Shown here in pieces: positions 1 to 7,438 of a stretch of 16,173 bases of DNA (position 1 is its first letter; every line of letters starts with the position of its first letter). This DNA is from Rikenellaceae bacterium (lineage in GTDB: Bacteria > Bacteroidota > Bacteroidia > Bacteroidales > UBA932): the NCBI GenBank assembly GCA_900769885.1, contig CAAGIG010000006.1:1-16173 (forward strand), read 5' to 3'. The position numbers and the translations under genes were made by a program. The notes beneath the pieces were generated by a model. It had not been told where the DNA came from, did not search any database, and saw nothing but the letters and a program-made list of their open reading frames with translations.

Positions 1-366
1 AACGTAGGTCTACTTCTTCGTGGTATCGACAAAAAAGAAATCAAGAGAGGTCAAGTTATTGCACACCCTGGTACTATCACTCCTCATAAGAGATTCCAAG
101 CTGCAATCTACGTTCTTAAGAAAGATGAAGGTGGTCGTCACACTCCTTTCCACAACAAATACCGTCCTCAGTTCTTCATCCGTACACTTGACATCACAGG
201 TGAAATCGAACTTCCTGCAGGAACTGAAATGGTTATGCCTGGTGACAACGTAGAAATCACTGTAGAACTTATCTACCCTGTAGCTATCAACGAAGGTCTT
301 CGTTTCGCTATCCGTGAAGGTGGTCGTACAGTAGGTTCAGGTCAGGTAACTAAAATTCTTGACTAA
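1..366 (+). CDS. tuf: Elongation factor Tu, C-terminal part (5' end outside window)
   Basis: The open frame entering at base 1 gives 121 residues up to TAA at 364-366. They match the end of domain II and all of domain III of EF-Tu: it starts [10 protein letters not shown], continues with [22 protein letters not shown] and [12 protein letters not shown], and ends with the typical [18 protein letters not shown]-Tu is the cytoplasmic GTPase that carries aminoacyl-tRNA to the ribosomal A site. The GTPase domain lies upstream, outside the window. Codon use is strongly biased, as expected for a very highly expressed gene. It sits directly before tRNA-Trp and secE, the usual Bacteroidales order. Identification is firm; only the start cannot be seen. 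Confidence 0.97.
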   Translation, partial: NVGLLLRGIDKKEIKRGQVIAHPGTITPHKRFQAAIYVLKKDEGGRHTPFHNKYRPQFFIRTLDITGEIELPAGTEMVMPGDNVEITVELIYPVAINEGLRFAIREGGRTVGSGQVTKILD

Positions 367-400
367 TCACTGACAAGTAAGTTCAAAACTTAAAACATAT

Positions 401-444
401 CATTAAATTAGTCGGAACCTCAATTGGAACCGACTAATTTAATG
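401..444 (+). terminator. Stem-loop between tuf and tRNA-Trp
   Basis: Bases 401-415 and 430-444 form a perfect 15-bp inverted repeat around a 14-nt loop. Inside the loop CC (418-419) can pair with GG (426-427) after an AA/AA internal mismatch. The stem is A/T-rich at its base and G/C-rich near the loop. It is not followed by a real U-tract (TAAATAAAG follows), so it is only a possible leaky terminator. Because no promoter core is visible before secE, it may instead mark the 3' end or a processing site of the tuf message, 7 nt before the tRNA. Confidence 0.5.
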
Positions 445-451
445 TAAATAA

Positions 452-522
452 AGGGACATAGTTCAAGGGTAGAATAGCGGTCTCCAAAACCGTTGATGGG
501 AGTTCGAATCTCTCTGTCCCTG
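452..522 (+). tRNA. trpT: tRNA-Trp, anticodon CCA
   Basis: A complete cloverleaf folds from these 71 bases. The acceptor stem is 452-458 with 515-521 (AGGGACA/TGTCCCT) and the discriminator is G522, typical of bacterial tRNA-Trp. The D stem is 461-464 with 472-475. The anticodon stem is 477-481 with 489-493, with loop CTCCAAA and anticodon CCA at 484-486. The T stem is 498-502 with 510-514, with loop TTCGAAT. The genomic sequence after the discriminator is CAAA, so the 3' CCA is not encoded and must be added enzymatically. The tRNA lies between tuf and secE and is probably cut from a longer transcript. Confidence 0.97.
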
Positions 523-560
523 CAAAACCTTAAATTGTTACGGATTTAAAGTTTTAACAC

Positions 561-592
561 CGGCTAAAAGCATGCTTCCAGGCCTATAGCCG
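561..592 (+). promoter_or_regulatory. Stem-loop in the leader of secE
   Basis: CGGCTA (561-566) is complementary to TAGCCG (587-592). The 20 nt between them contain two smaller palindromes, AAGCATGCTT (568-577) and AGGCCT (580-585). GGC (581-583) could alternatively pair with GCC (589-591), which excludes the outer stem. The element ends 14 nt before the secE start codon and has no U-tract after it, so it does not look like a terminator. It could be an RNA-processing or translation-control element; this rests only on the inverted repeat. Confidence 0.3.
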
Positions 593-606
593 ACAAATAA
601 TTAAAA

Positions 607-801
607 ATGAGCAAATTAACTAATTTTTTCAAAGAGTCTTACAAAGAACTTACCCAAAAGGTAACTTGGCCTACTTGGGCACAATTACAAAGTTCTGCGA
701 TAGTAGTAATGGTAGCTTCGCTTATCTTTGCTGCTGTAATATTTCTTATGGACTTCGCATTCAGACATCTTATGACTGCGATCTATAATCTATTATATTA
801 A
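607..801 (+). CDS. secE: Preprotein translocase subunit SecE
   Basis: The 64-residue protein has the short single-span SecE form of most bacteria. An amphipathic N-terminal helix (FFKESYKELTQKVTWPTW, about residues 7-24) carries the conserved K-V-T-W-P signature, followed by one hydrophobic membrane segment at about residues 30-51. SecE clamps the SecY channel in the inner membrane as part of SecYEG. The start ATG is preceded by the A/T-rich ATAATTAAAA rather than a Shine-Dalgarno sequence. The gene lies 84 nt after the tRNA and 5 nt before nusG, the classic secE-nusG pair, so both are certainly on one transcript. Confidence 0.96.
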   Translation: MSKLTNFFKESYKELTQKVTWPTWAQLQSSAIVVMVASLIFAAVIFLMDFAFRHLMTAIYNLLY

Positions 802-806
802 GAGCT

Positions 807-1364
807 ATGGCAGAGAAAAAATGGTACGTTATCCGTGTTGCGGGTGGTAAAGAGAAGAAGGCTAAAGAGTACATTGAAGCAGAAGTAAGAGCTGCCGGTC
901 GTACTGAAGAGGTTTCTCAAATTCTAATCCCAACCGAAAAAACATTTTCCGTAAAGAATGGTAAAAAGATTAGCAAGGATAGTATTCTATTTCCTGGCTA
1001 TATTTATATTGAAGCCGATCTTACCGGAGAATTGCAACACATTATCCGCAATGTTCCCCACGTTTCAGGATTCCTTACCGAGAAAGTTGGAAAAGATGGA
1101 AAAGACAAACAGCCTATTCCTCTTAGAAAAACCGAGGTAAACAGAATTTTGGGTATCGTGGATGAATTGTTGGATCAGGAAGAGGAGAACACAACTCCTT
1201 TCGTTGTTGGAGAAGCTGTCAAAATTATGGACGGTCCATTCAATGGCTTTGACGGTACCATCGAGGAGATTCTTCACGATAAGAAGAAACTCAAAGTTAT
1301 GGTTAAGATCTTTGGTAGAAAAACTCTACTCGAGTTAAATTTTGTTCAAGTAGTTAAAGAATAA
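807..1364 (+). CDS. nusG: Transcription termination/antitermination factor NusG
   Basis: This 185-residue protein has the two-domain NusG layout. The N-terminal NGN domain (about 4-120) contains KKWYVIRV, VSQILIPTEK and the hallmark LFPGYIYIE (61-69), the surface that contacts the RNA polymerase clamp. The C-terminal KOW domain (about 132-185) has VGEAVKIMDGPFNGFDGTI and the terminal VQVV, which can contact Rho or ribosomal protein S10. NusG suppresses pausing and couples transcription to translation or Rho. Residues 92-102 form a lysine/glycine-rich linker (EKVGKDGKDKQ). The length is normal for Bacteroidota. It starts 5 nt after secE and ends 15 nt before rplK. Confidence 0.97.
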   Translation: MAEKKWYVIRVAGGKEKKAKEYIEAEVRAAGRTEEVSQILIPTEKTFSVKNGKKISKDSILFPGYIYIEADLTGELQHIIRNVPHVSGFLTEKVGKDGKDKQPIPLRKTEVNRILGIVDELLDQEEENTTPFVVGEAVKIMDGPFNGFDGTIEEILHDKKKLKVMVKIFGRKTLLELNFVQVVKE

Positions 1365-1379
1365 ATCAATTAATCAATT

Positions 1380-1826
1380 ATGGCTAAAGAAATTGCCGCA
1401 TTTATTAAGTTGCAGATTAAAGGCGGAGCCGCAAATCCTTCTCCTCCAGTAGGACCTGCATTGGGTTCTAAAGGTGTGAACATTATGGATTTCTGCAAAC
1501 AATTCAATGCACGCACCCAGGACAAAGCTGGAAAAGTATTGCCTGTAATCATTACAGTTTACAGCGATAAATCTTTCACTTTTGTTGTAAAACAACCCCC
1601 TGTGGCTGTTCAAATCAGAGAGGCAGCTAAAGTAGCTAAAGGTTCATCAGAACCTAACCGTTCTAAAGTTGGTTCAATCACTTGGGAACAAGTTAAAGCT
1701 ATTGCAGAAGACAAGATGCCCGATATGAATGCATTTACCTTGAGATCAGCAATGACTATGGTTGCTGGTACAGCAAGAAGCATGGGTATCTCAGTTACGG
1801 GTACATTTCCAGAAGACATAAAATAA
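1380..1826 (+). CDS. rplK: 50S ribosomal protein L11
   Basis: The 148-residue protein is full-length L11. The N-terminal domain has [20 protein letters not shown], whose PPVGPALG (22-29) is the proline-rich element that moves on the ribosomal stalk base and is the thiostrepton-region contact. The C-terminal domain binds the GTPase-centre 23S rRNA and ends with the typical [10 protein letters not shown] segment. L11 helps elongation factors trigger GTP hydrolysis and is needed for RelA activation in bacteria that have it. The leader contains a direct repeat (ATCAATTA twice, 1365-1380 area) running into the ATG, and no Shine-Dalgarno motif. rplA follows after 9 nt. Confidence 0.98.
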   Translation: MAKEIAAFIKLQIKGGAANPSPPVGPALGSKGVNIMDFCKQFNARTQDKAGKVLPVIITVYSDKSFTFVVKQPPVAVQIREAAKVAKGSSEPNRSKVGSITWEQVKAIAEDKMPDMNAFTLRSAMTMVAGTARSMGISVTGTFPEDIK

Positions 1827-1835
1827 TCACACGCT

Positions 1836-2537
1836 ATGAGTAAATTGACAAAAAACCAAAAAATAGCTGTAGAGAAAGTTGATTCAACTAAACAGTACAG
1901 ACTACTAGAAGCATGCAAATTGGTTAAAGAAGTAACTTATACTAAATTTGATGCATCTGTAGACCTTGCAGTTCGTTTAGGTGTTGACCCTCGTAAAGCT
2001 AATCAAATGGTACGTGGCGTAGTGACACTTCCTCACGGAACTGGTAAAGTAACCCGCGTACTTGTATTGTGTACTCCAGATAAAGAAAATGAAGCTCGCG
2101 AAGCAGGTGCAGACCACGTTGGTCTTGACGAATACATCGAAAAAATCAAAGGTGGTTGGACTGATGTAGACGTTATCATCTGTACCCCTTCAGTAATGGC
2201 TAAAATTGGTCCCATCGGTCGTATCCTAGGTCCTAGAGGTTTGATGCCAAACCCTAAAACCGGTACAGTAACCATGGAGATTGGAAAAGCTGTTAAAGAA
2301 GTAAAAGCTGGTAAGATTGACTTCAAAGTTGACAAAACCGGTATTGTTCACGCTTCAATCGGTAAAGTATCATTCGATGCAGAGAAACTTGCTGAAAACG
2401 CTCAGGAACTTCTCAATACTATTATGAAACTAAAACCTCAAGCTCTAAAAGGTACATATGTTAAGAGCATCTTCGTATCTTCAACAATGAGCCCAGGTAT
2501 ATGTATAGACTCTAAAACCTTCAGTGCTGCTGAATAA
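1836..2537 (+). CDS. rplA: 50S ribosomal protein L1
   Basis: The 233-residue protein is full-length L1, which forms the mobile L1 stalk around the E site and binds 23S rRNA. The diagnostic motif is [19 protein letters not shown] at residues 125-143, preceded by the Rossmann-like domain II ([22 protein letters not shown]). The C-terminal half of domain I carries [22 protein letters not shown]. In many bacteria L1 represses translation of its own rplK-rplA message; no clear L1-site mimic was identified here by eye. The gene is 9 nt after rplK and only 11 nt before rplJ, tighter than in Escherichia coli, where an L10 leader separates the two. Confidence 0.98.
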   Translation: MSKLTKNQKIAVEKVDSTKQYRLLEACKLVKEVTYTKFDASVDLAVRLGVDPRKANQMVRGVVTLPHGTGKVTRVLVLCTPDKENEAREAGADHVGLDEYIEKIKGGWTDVDVIICTPSVMAKIGPIGRILGPRGLMPNPKTGTVTMEIGKAVKEVKAGKIDFKVDKTGIVHASIGKVSFDAEKLAENAQELLNTIMKLKPQALKGTYVKSIFVSSTMSPGICIDSKTFSAAE

Positions 2538-2548
2538 ATTTAAAGATT

Positions 2549-3076
2549 ATGAGAAAAGAGGAAAAAGCACAGATTATTGATCAAGTAGCAGCTTTGTTGG
2601 AAGAGACACCCAACTTTTATGTAACTGATATCTCAGGTCTTAACGCAGAGAAAACATCTGAACTACGTCGCGCTTGTTTTGGTAAAGAAATCAAGTTGTT
2701 GGTAGTAAAGAACACTCTATTCGTTAAAGCTCTTGAAAAACTAGGTAGACAAGAAGCTGCTGCACCTGTTATCAACATAATGGAAGGTCCCTCTGCTATT
2801 ATGTTTACTACCACCCCTAACGCTCCTGCTAAACTTATTAAAGAGTTTGGAGAGAAAATGGGTAAACCGGTATTAAAAGGAGCATTTGTTCAAGACTGCC
2901 CTTATATTGGCGCTGAAAACCTTGAAACTCTTGTTAATATCAAATCACGCGAAGAACTTATCGGTGATATCATTGGTCTATTGCAATCTCCTGCAAGAAA
3001 CGTTATCTCAGCTCTACAAGCATCAGGTGGCGGAAAGATCGCAGGCCTTGTTAAGACCCTATCAGAAAAAGAATAA
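2549..3076 (+). CDS. rplJ: 50S ribosomal protein L10
   Basis: The 175-residue protein is L10 (P0), the stalk base that binds 23S rRNA and holds L7/L12 dimers through its long C-terminal helix. Recognisable segments are KAQIIDQVAALLEE near the N-terminus, the RNA-binding domain with ELRRACFGKEIKLLVVKNTL, the GPSAIMFT strand, and the C-terminal helix region PARNVISALQASGGGKIAGLVKTLSEKE. The protein normally regulates its own synthesis by binding an mRNA leader. Only 11 nt separate it from rplA, so no such leader can lie in the usual place. rplL follows after 33 nt. Confidence 0.97.
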   Translation: MRKEEKAQIIDQVAALLEETPNFYVTDISGLNAEKTSELRRACFGKEIKLLVVKNTLFVKALEKLGRQEAAAPVINIMEGPSAIMFTTTPNAPAKLIKEFGEKMGKPVLKGAFVQDCPYIGAENLETLVNIKSREELIGDIIGLLQSPARNVISALQASGGGKIAGLVKTLSEKE

Positions 3077-3109
3077 TAATAAACAAAAACAATTTAATAT
3101 CATAAAATC

Positions 3110-3484
3110 ATGGCAGATATCAAACAATTTGCAGAACAATTGGTTAATCTTACTGTAAAAGAAGTTCAAGAACTAGCAACCATCCTTAAAGAAGAATACG
3201 GTATTGAACCCGCAGCAGCAGCAGCAGTTGCAGTAGCAGCTCCTGTAGCAGCTGAAGCAGCAGCAGCTGAACAAACTCAATTCGATGTTATCCTAGTTTC
3301 TGCAGGTGCAGCAAAACTTGGTGTAGTTAAAGCTGTTAAAGAAATCACCGGTCTTGGTCTTAAAGAAGCTAAAGATCTAGTTGACAAAACTCCCGCTCCT
3401 ATCAAAGAGAAAGTTTCTAAAGCCGAAGCTGAACAAGTAAAAGCACAACTAGAAGAAGCAGGCGCTGAAGTTGAAGTTAAATAA
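3110..3484 (+). CDS. rplL: 50S ribosomal protein L7/L12
   Basis: The 124-residue protein has the full L7/L12 architecture: an N-terminal dimerisation helix pair (about 1-33), an alanine-rich flexible hinge (34-53, [20 protein letters not shown]), and a globular C-terminal domain (56-124) with [22 protein letters not shown] and [12 protein letters not shown], which recruits translation factors. Several dimers bind each L10. The 33-nt leader (3077-3109) is very rich in A and T and may be an enhancer of initiation, since this protein is needed in several copies per ribosome and no Shine-Dalgarno sequence is present. A strong attenuator follows the stop codon. Confidence 0.98.
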   Translation: MADIKQFAEQLVNLTVKEVQELATILKEEYGIEPAAAAAVAVAAPVAAEAAAAEQTQFDVILVSAGAAKLGVVKAVKEITGLGLKEAKDLVDKTPAPIKEKVSKAEAEQVKAQLEEAGAEVEVK

Positions 3485-3515
3485 ACATACTCGTCCCGCT
3501 TAGGGAAAAAATTTC

Positions 3516-3560
3516 AGGTTTAGAGTCGAAAACGGCTCTAAACCTTTTTGTCGTTTTTTT
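3516..3560 (+). terminator. Intrinsic terminator/attenuator between rplL and rpoB
   Basis: Bases 3516-3528 (AGGTTTAGAGTCG) pair with 3533-3545 (CGGCTCTAAACCT) in a 13-bp stem with one T-G wobble and an AAAA tetraloop. The stem runs into TTTTTG and then a second tract of seven T residues (3554-3560). This is a textbook intrinsic terminator, about 30 nt after the rplL stop. Since rpoB follows at once, it is best read as an attenuator that reduces rpoBC expression relative to the ribosomal protein genes, or as a full stop followed by a new promoter. Confidence 0.9.
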
Positions 3561-3567
3561 AAGTTTG
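3560..3567 (+). promoter_or_regulatory. Putative rpoBC promoter -7 box (TAAGTTTG)
   Basis: TAAGTTTG fits the Bacteroidota housekeeping sigma -7 consensus TAnnTTTG exactly and is followed by TC, as in the other two putative promoters in the window. It begins at the last T of the attenuator U-tract and lies 21 nt before the rpoB ATG. No good TTTG lies 19-21 nt upstream, because that position falls in the terminator stem, so the -33 box is poor. Partial independent transcription of rpoBC is plausible but unproven. Confidence 0.4.
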
Positions 3568-3588
3568 TCTTCAACTAAAACAAATACA

Positions 3589-6500
3589 ATGGCTCAAAAA
3601 CCTAATAATCAGCGTATTTCATTTGCTTCATCAAAAACACTTCTCGATTATCCCGATTTTCTGGAAGTACAGTTGAAATCATTCCGTGATTTCTTCCAAA
3701 TCGATACTACTGCTGAAAATCGTCGTAATGAGGGACTATACAAAGTCTTCCAGGAGATTTTCCCCATTACCGATACTCGAAACAATTTCGTACTCGAATT
3801 TGTCGATTACTTCATTGACCCCCCCAGATATTCGGTTGACCAATGTTTGGATATCGGGTTGACATATAGTGTTCCGCTAAAAGCAAAACTAAAATTGTAT
3901 TGTACAGATCCTGAACACGAGGATTTCGATACAACTATCCAGGATGTATATTTGGGAACAATCCCTTATATGACACCTCGCGGAACATTCGTTATCAATG
4001 GCTCAGAAAGAATCGTGGTATCTCAATTGCACAGATCTCCAGGTGTATTCTTCGGACAGAGCCTACACGCCAATGGTACTAAACTTTACTCGGCAAGAAT
4101 TATCCCATTCAAGGGTTCTTGGATTGAGTTTGCTACTGACATCAACAACGTGATGTACGCATACATCGATCGTAAGAAAAAACTTCCTGTAACCACATTG
4201 CTTAGAGCTATCGGTTACGAAGGTGATAAAGAGATCCTTGATATCTTCGGACTTGCGAGAGAAGTTAAAGCTACAAAGGCTGAATTAGAGAAAAATATTG
4301 GAGCTAAATTAGCAGCACGCGTGCTTAAGACATGGAATGAAGATTTCGTGGATTTTGACACAGGTGAGGTTGTTTACATCGAAAGAAATGAAATCGTAGT
4401 AGATCGCGAAACTATCCTTGATGAATCAAGCATCAACGCGATTCTTGACGCAGGAGTCAGCACTATTCTACTTCACAAAGAAGAAGTTGACCTAAGCGAC
4501 TACGCTATCATTTTCAACACCTTGCAGAAAGACGTCTGCAACTCCGAAAAAGAAGCCGTATTTTATACCTATAGACAATTAAGAAACTCAGAACCACCTG
4601 ACGAAGCTACCGCAAGAGATGTTATTGACAAACTCTTCTTCTCAGACAAGAGATATGACCTTGGAGAGGTTGGTCGCTACCGTCTAAATCATAAACTTAA
4701 TCTCAACACTCCTAATGACGTAAGAGTTCTTACCAAACAGGATATCATTGAGATTATCAAATACCTCATTCAACTTATCAACTCAAAGGCGACTATCGAC
4801 GATATCGACCACTTGAGCAACAGACGTATCAGAACCGTAGGTGAACAATTGGCTAACCAATTCAGTGTTGGTCTTACACGTATGGCTCGTACAATCAGAG
4901 AGAGAATGAACGTTCGTGACAACGAAGTATTCGTTCCTACCGACTTGATCAACGCGAAGACCCTATCTTCAGTTATCAACTCGTTCTTCGGAACCAGCCA
5001 ATTGTCACAATTTATGGATCAGACAAACCCATTGTCTGAAATGACACACAAACGTCGTTTGTCTGCATTGGGACCTGGAGGTCTTTCAAGAGAAAGAGCA
5101 GGTTTCGAGGTGCGCGACGTACACTATACACACTATGGCCGTCTATGTCCTATCGAAACACCTGAAGGACCAAACATCGGTCTTATTTCTTCACTTTGTA
5201 TCTACGCTAAGATCAATGATCTTGGATTCATTGAAACTCCTTATCGTAAGGTAGAAGATGGTAAAGTAAACCTAACCTCTGAAGGTTATGTTTATATGAG
5301 TGCCGAAGAAGAAGAAGACAAGATGGTGGCGCAGGCTAACGTTTCGTTGGCAGAAGATGGTAACATTCTTGACGAAAGAATCAAATGCCGTTTTGAAGCT
5401 GACTACCCTGTAGTATCTAAAGAGCAAGTTCACTATATGGACGTGGCTCCTAACCAGATTGCTTCAATTGCTGCTTCATTGATTCCTTTCCTTGAACACG
5501 ACGATGCTAACCGTGCGTTGATGGGATCCAATATGATGCGTCAAGCAGTTCCTATCATCAAACCTGAAGCTCCTATCGTAGGTACAGGATTGGAAAAAGC
5601 AGTAGTTCGCGACTCACGCACACAAGTTGTTGCAGAAAGAAGCGGTGAAGTGGTATATGTAGATGCTAGAGAAATCCACATCAAATACGATATGACAGAG
5701 GCTGAAAAATTTGTAACATTTGCCCCTGAAGTAACCGTATACAATCTACCTTTATATAGAAAGACTAACCAAAGTACCTCAATCCACCTAAAACCTATTG
5801 TCAAAAAAGGTGAGAGAGTGGAAGCAGGACAAGTTTTGACTGAAGGTTATGGTACACAAGGTGGAGAATTGGCTCTTGGTAGAAACTTGAAAGTTGCATT
5901 TATGCCTTGGAAAGGATACAACTTCGAGGATGCTATCGTTCTTTCTGAAAGAATTCTTAGAGAAGATATCTTCACTTCTATCCACGTTGACGAATACATT
6001 ATGGAAGTTCGTGACACAAAACGTGGTATGGAAGAACTTACATCTGATATTCCTAACGTGAGCGAAGAGGCTACAAAAGACCTTGACGAAAACGGTATCA
6101 TCAGAGTTGGTGCTAACATCGAGCCCGGTGATATCCTTATCGGTAAGATCACTCCTAAGGGAGAAAGCGACCCTTCACCAGAAGAAAAACTTCTACGTGC
6201 TATCTTCGGTGAAAAAGCTGGTGACGTTAAAGATGCTTCACTTAAAGCTTCTCCTTCACTTTCAGGTACAATTATCGGCAAACGCCTATTCTCTCGCGTA
6301 GCTAAAGAAGGTACAAAGAGAAACAAAAATCTACCTAAGGAAGAACTTCTTAGAGCTGAAGAAGATTTCAATACAAAATCTACCAAATTGCGTGAGAAGT
6401 TCATCGACAAACTTATGGTACTGATGGATGGTCACAAGGCTAACAAAATTGAAGACTTGTACGACAATGAACTTGTACCTAAGGGAACTGTTGTTAACCG

Positions 6501-7407
6501 CATTATGCTTAACAACATCAAGTATGAAGATGTGAATCCTTCGAAATGGACTGATGACAAAACTGCCAACAGCCAAATCAAGGCCCTTATCAACAACTAC
6601 TTGATTACATTTAAAGAGCTCGATGCAGAACTCAAACGTATCAAATATAATCTAACCATCGGTGATGAACTTCCTACCGGCATTATGCAACTTGCAAAAG
6701 TTTATGTTGCCAAGAAGAGAAAAATCAGAGTGGGTGACAAGATGGCGGGTCGCCACGGTAACAAAGGTATCGTAGCGAAAGTCGTTAGAGATGAAGATAT
6801 GCCTTTCTTGGATGACGGTTCTATCGTAGATATCGTACTTAACCCTCTTGGTGTGCCTTCACGTATGAACCTTGGTCAGATTTATGAAACAGTTCTTGGA
6901 TGGGCTGGTAAAGAATTGGGATTGAAATTCGCTACCCCTATTTTCGACGGTGCATCACTTGACAAAATTTGTGAATACACAGATAAAGCAGGTATCCCTA
7001 GATATGGTAAAACATATTTGAGAGATGGTGGAACAGGTGAACAATTTGACCAACCCGCTACAGTCGGTGTAATCTATATGATCAAACTTGGTCATATGGT
7101 TGATGACAAGATGCACGCCCGTTCTATCGGACCTTACTCACTAATCACCCAACAACCTCTTGGAGGTAAAGCTCAGTTTGGTGGACAGAGATTCGGGGAA
7201 ATGGAGGTTTGGGCTCTTGAAGCATTCGGAGCATCAAACATCCTACAGGAAATCCTGACAATCAAATCTGACGACGTAACAGGACGTTCAAGAGCATACG
7301 AGGCTATCGTTAAAGGTGACCCTATGCCTACTGCAGGTATTCCTGAATCACTCAATGTGCTTCTCCACGAACTACGCGGACTCGGCTTGAGTATTAAATT
7401 AGATTAG
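3589..7407 (+). CDS. rpoB: DNA-directed RNA polymerase subunit beta
   Basis: The 1272-residue protein is full-length beta for Bacteroidales. The ATG at 3589 is chosen ([16 protein letters not shown]); a TTG at 3565 would add eight residues but falls inside the putative promoter box. The early segment [17 protein letters not shown] and the protrusion/lobe segment with [13 protein letters not shown] are typical. The rifampicin pocket is at about residues 468-494 ([27 protein letters not shown]). The residues equivalent to E. coli Q513, D516, H526 and S531 are unchanged (here Q474, D477, H487, S492), so no classical resistance substitution is seen. [13 protein letters not shown], the catalytic-region motif [12 protein letters not shown] (1049-1060) and the C-terminal clamp segment with [20 protein letters not shown] are intact. 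Beta forms half of the polymerase active cleft. rpoC follows 31 nt later. Confidence 0.98.
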   Translation: MAQKPNNQRISFASSKTLLDYPDFLEVQLKSFRDFFQIDTTAENRRNEGLYKVFQEIFPITDTRNNFVLEFVDYFIDPPRYSVDQCLDIGLTYSVPLKAKLKLYCTDPEHEDFDTTIQDVYLGTIPYMTPRGTFVINGSERIVVSQLHRSPGVFFGQSLHANGTKLYSARIIPFKGSWIEFATDINNVMYAYIDRKKKLPVTTLLRAIGYEGDKEILDIFGLAREVKATKAELEKNIGAKLAARVLKTWNEDFVDFDTGEVVYIERNEIVVDRETILDESSINAILDAGVSTILLHKEEVDLSDYAIIFNTLQKDVCNSEKEAVFYTYRQLRNSEPPDEATARDVIDKLFFSDKRYDLGEVGRYRLNHKLNLNTPNDVRVLTKQDIIEIIKYLIQLINSKATIDDIDHLSNRRIRTVGEQLANQFSVGLTRMARTIRERMNVRDNEVFVPTDLINAKTLSSVINSFFGTSQLSQFMDQTNPLSEMTHKRRLSALGPGGLSRERAGFEVRDVHYTHYGRLCPIETPEGPNIGLISSLCIYAKINDLGFIETPYRKVEDGKVNLTSEGYVYMSAEEEEDKMVAQANVSLAEDGNILDERIKCRFEADYPVVSKEQVHYMDVAPNQIASIAASLIPFLEHDDANRALMGSNMMRQAVPIIKPEAPIVGTGLEKAVVRDSRTQVVAERSGEVVYVDAREIHIKYDMTEAEKFVTFAPEVTVYNLPLYRKTNQSTSIHLKPIVKKGERVEAGQVLTEGYGTQGGELALGRNLKVAFMPWKGYNFEDAIVLSERILREDIFTSIHVDEYIMEVRDTKRGMEELTSDIPNVSEEATKDLDENGIIRVGANIEPGDILIGKITPKGESDPSPEEKLLRAIFGEKAGDVKDASLKASPSLSGTIIGKRLFSRVAKEGTKRNKNLPKEELLRAEEDFNTKSTKLREKFIDKLMVLMDGHKANKIEDLYDNELVPKGTVVNRIMLNNIKYEDVNPSKWTDDKTANSQIKALINNYLITFKELDAELKRIKYNLTIGDELPTGIMQLAKVYVAKKRKIRVGDKMAGRHGNKGIVAKVVRDEDMPFLDDGSIVDIVLNPLGVPSRMNLGQIYETVLGWAGKELGLKFATPIFDGASLDKICEYTDKAGIPRYGKTYLRDGGTGEQFDQPATVGVIYMIKLGHMVDDKMHARSIGPYSLITQQPLGGKAQFGGQRFGEMEVWALEAFGASNILQEILTIKSDDVTGRSRAYEAIVKGDPMPTAGIPESLNVLLHELRGLGLSIKLD

Positions 7408-7438
7408 TATTTGTATTTGATAATTTGAAGAATCAATT

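Noticed and set aside
20..253. 77-residue plus-strand frame at the left edge
   Set aside because: It is out of frame with the clear EF-Tu coding sequence occupying the same bases and has no recognisable content.
523..560. TAAATTGT after the tRNA as a secE promoter box
   Set aside because: It fails the last two positions of TAnnTTTG and has no convincing -33 TTTG upstream; read-through from tuf/trpT is the simpler explanation.
1374..2335. Long minus-strand open frames opposite rplK and rplA
   Set aside because: They are antisense shadows of highly conserved ribosomal protein genes with biased codon use, and their products show no family motifs or signal sequences.
3209..3271. GCA/GCT triplet repeat resembling a microsatellite
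   Set aside because: It encodes the normal alanine-rich hinge of L7/L12, so the repetition is explained by protein composition.
3565..3588. TTG start that would add eight residues to RpoB
   Set aside because: It lies inside the putative TAnnTTTG box and the attenuator tail, the extra residues (SSTKTNT region) are not a conserved part of beta as far as I recall, and the ATG at 3589 has a normal A-rich leader.
5847..6410. 187-residue minus-strand frame inside rpoB
   Set aside because: It is serine-rich in the way antisense translations of Asp/Glu/Lys-rich coding DNA are; the plus strand is unquestionable rpoB.
7408..7438. Possible promoter box in the rpoB-rpoC gap (TAATTTG, TATTTGTATTTG)
   Set aside because: No stretch fits the eight-base TAnnTTTG pattern exactly, and rpoB and rpoC are a conserved co-transcribed pair with no terminator between them.
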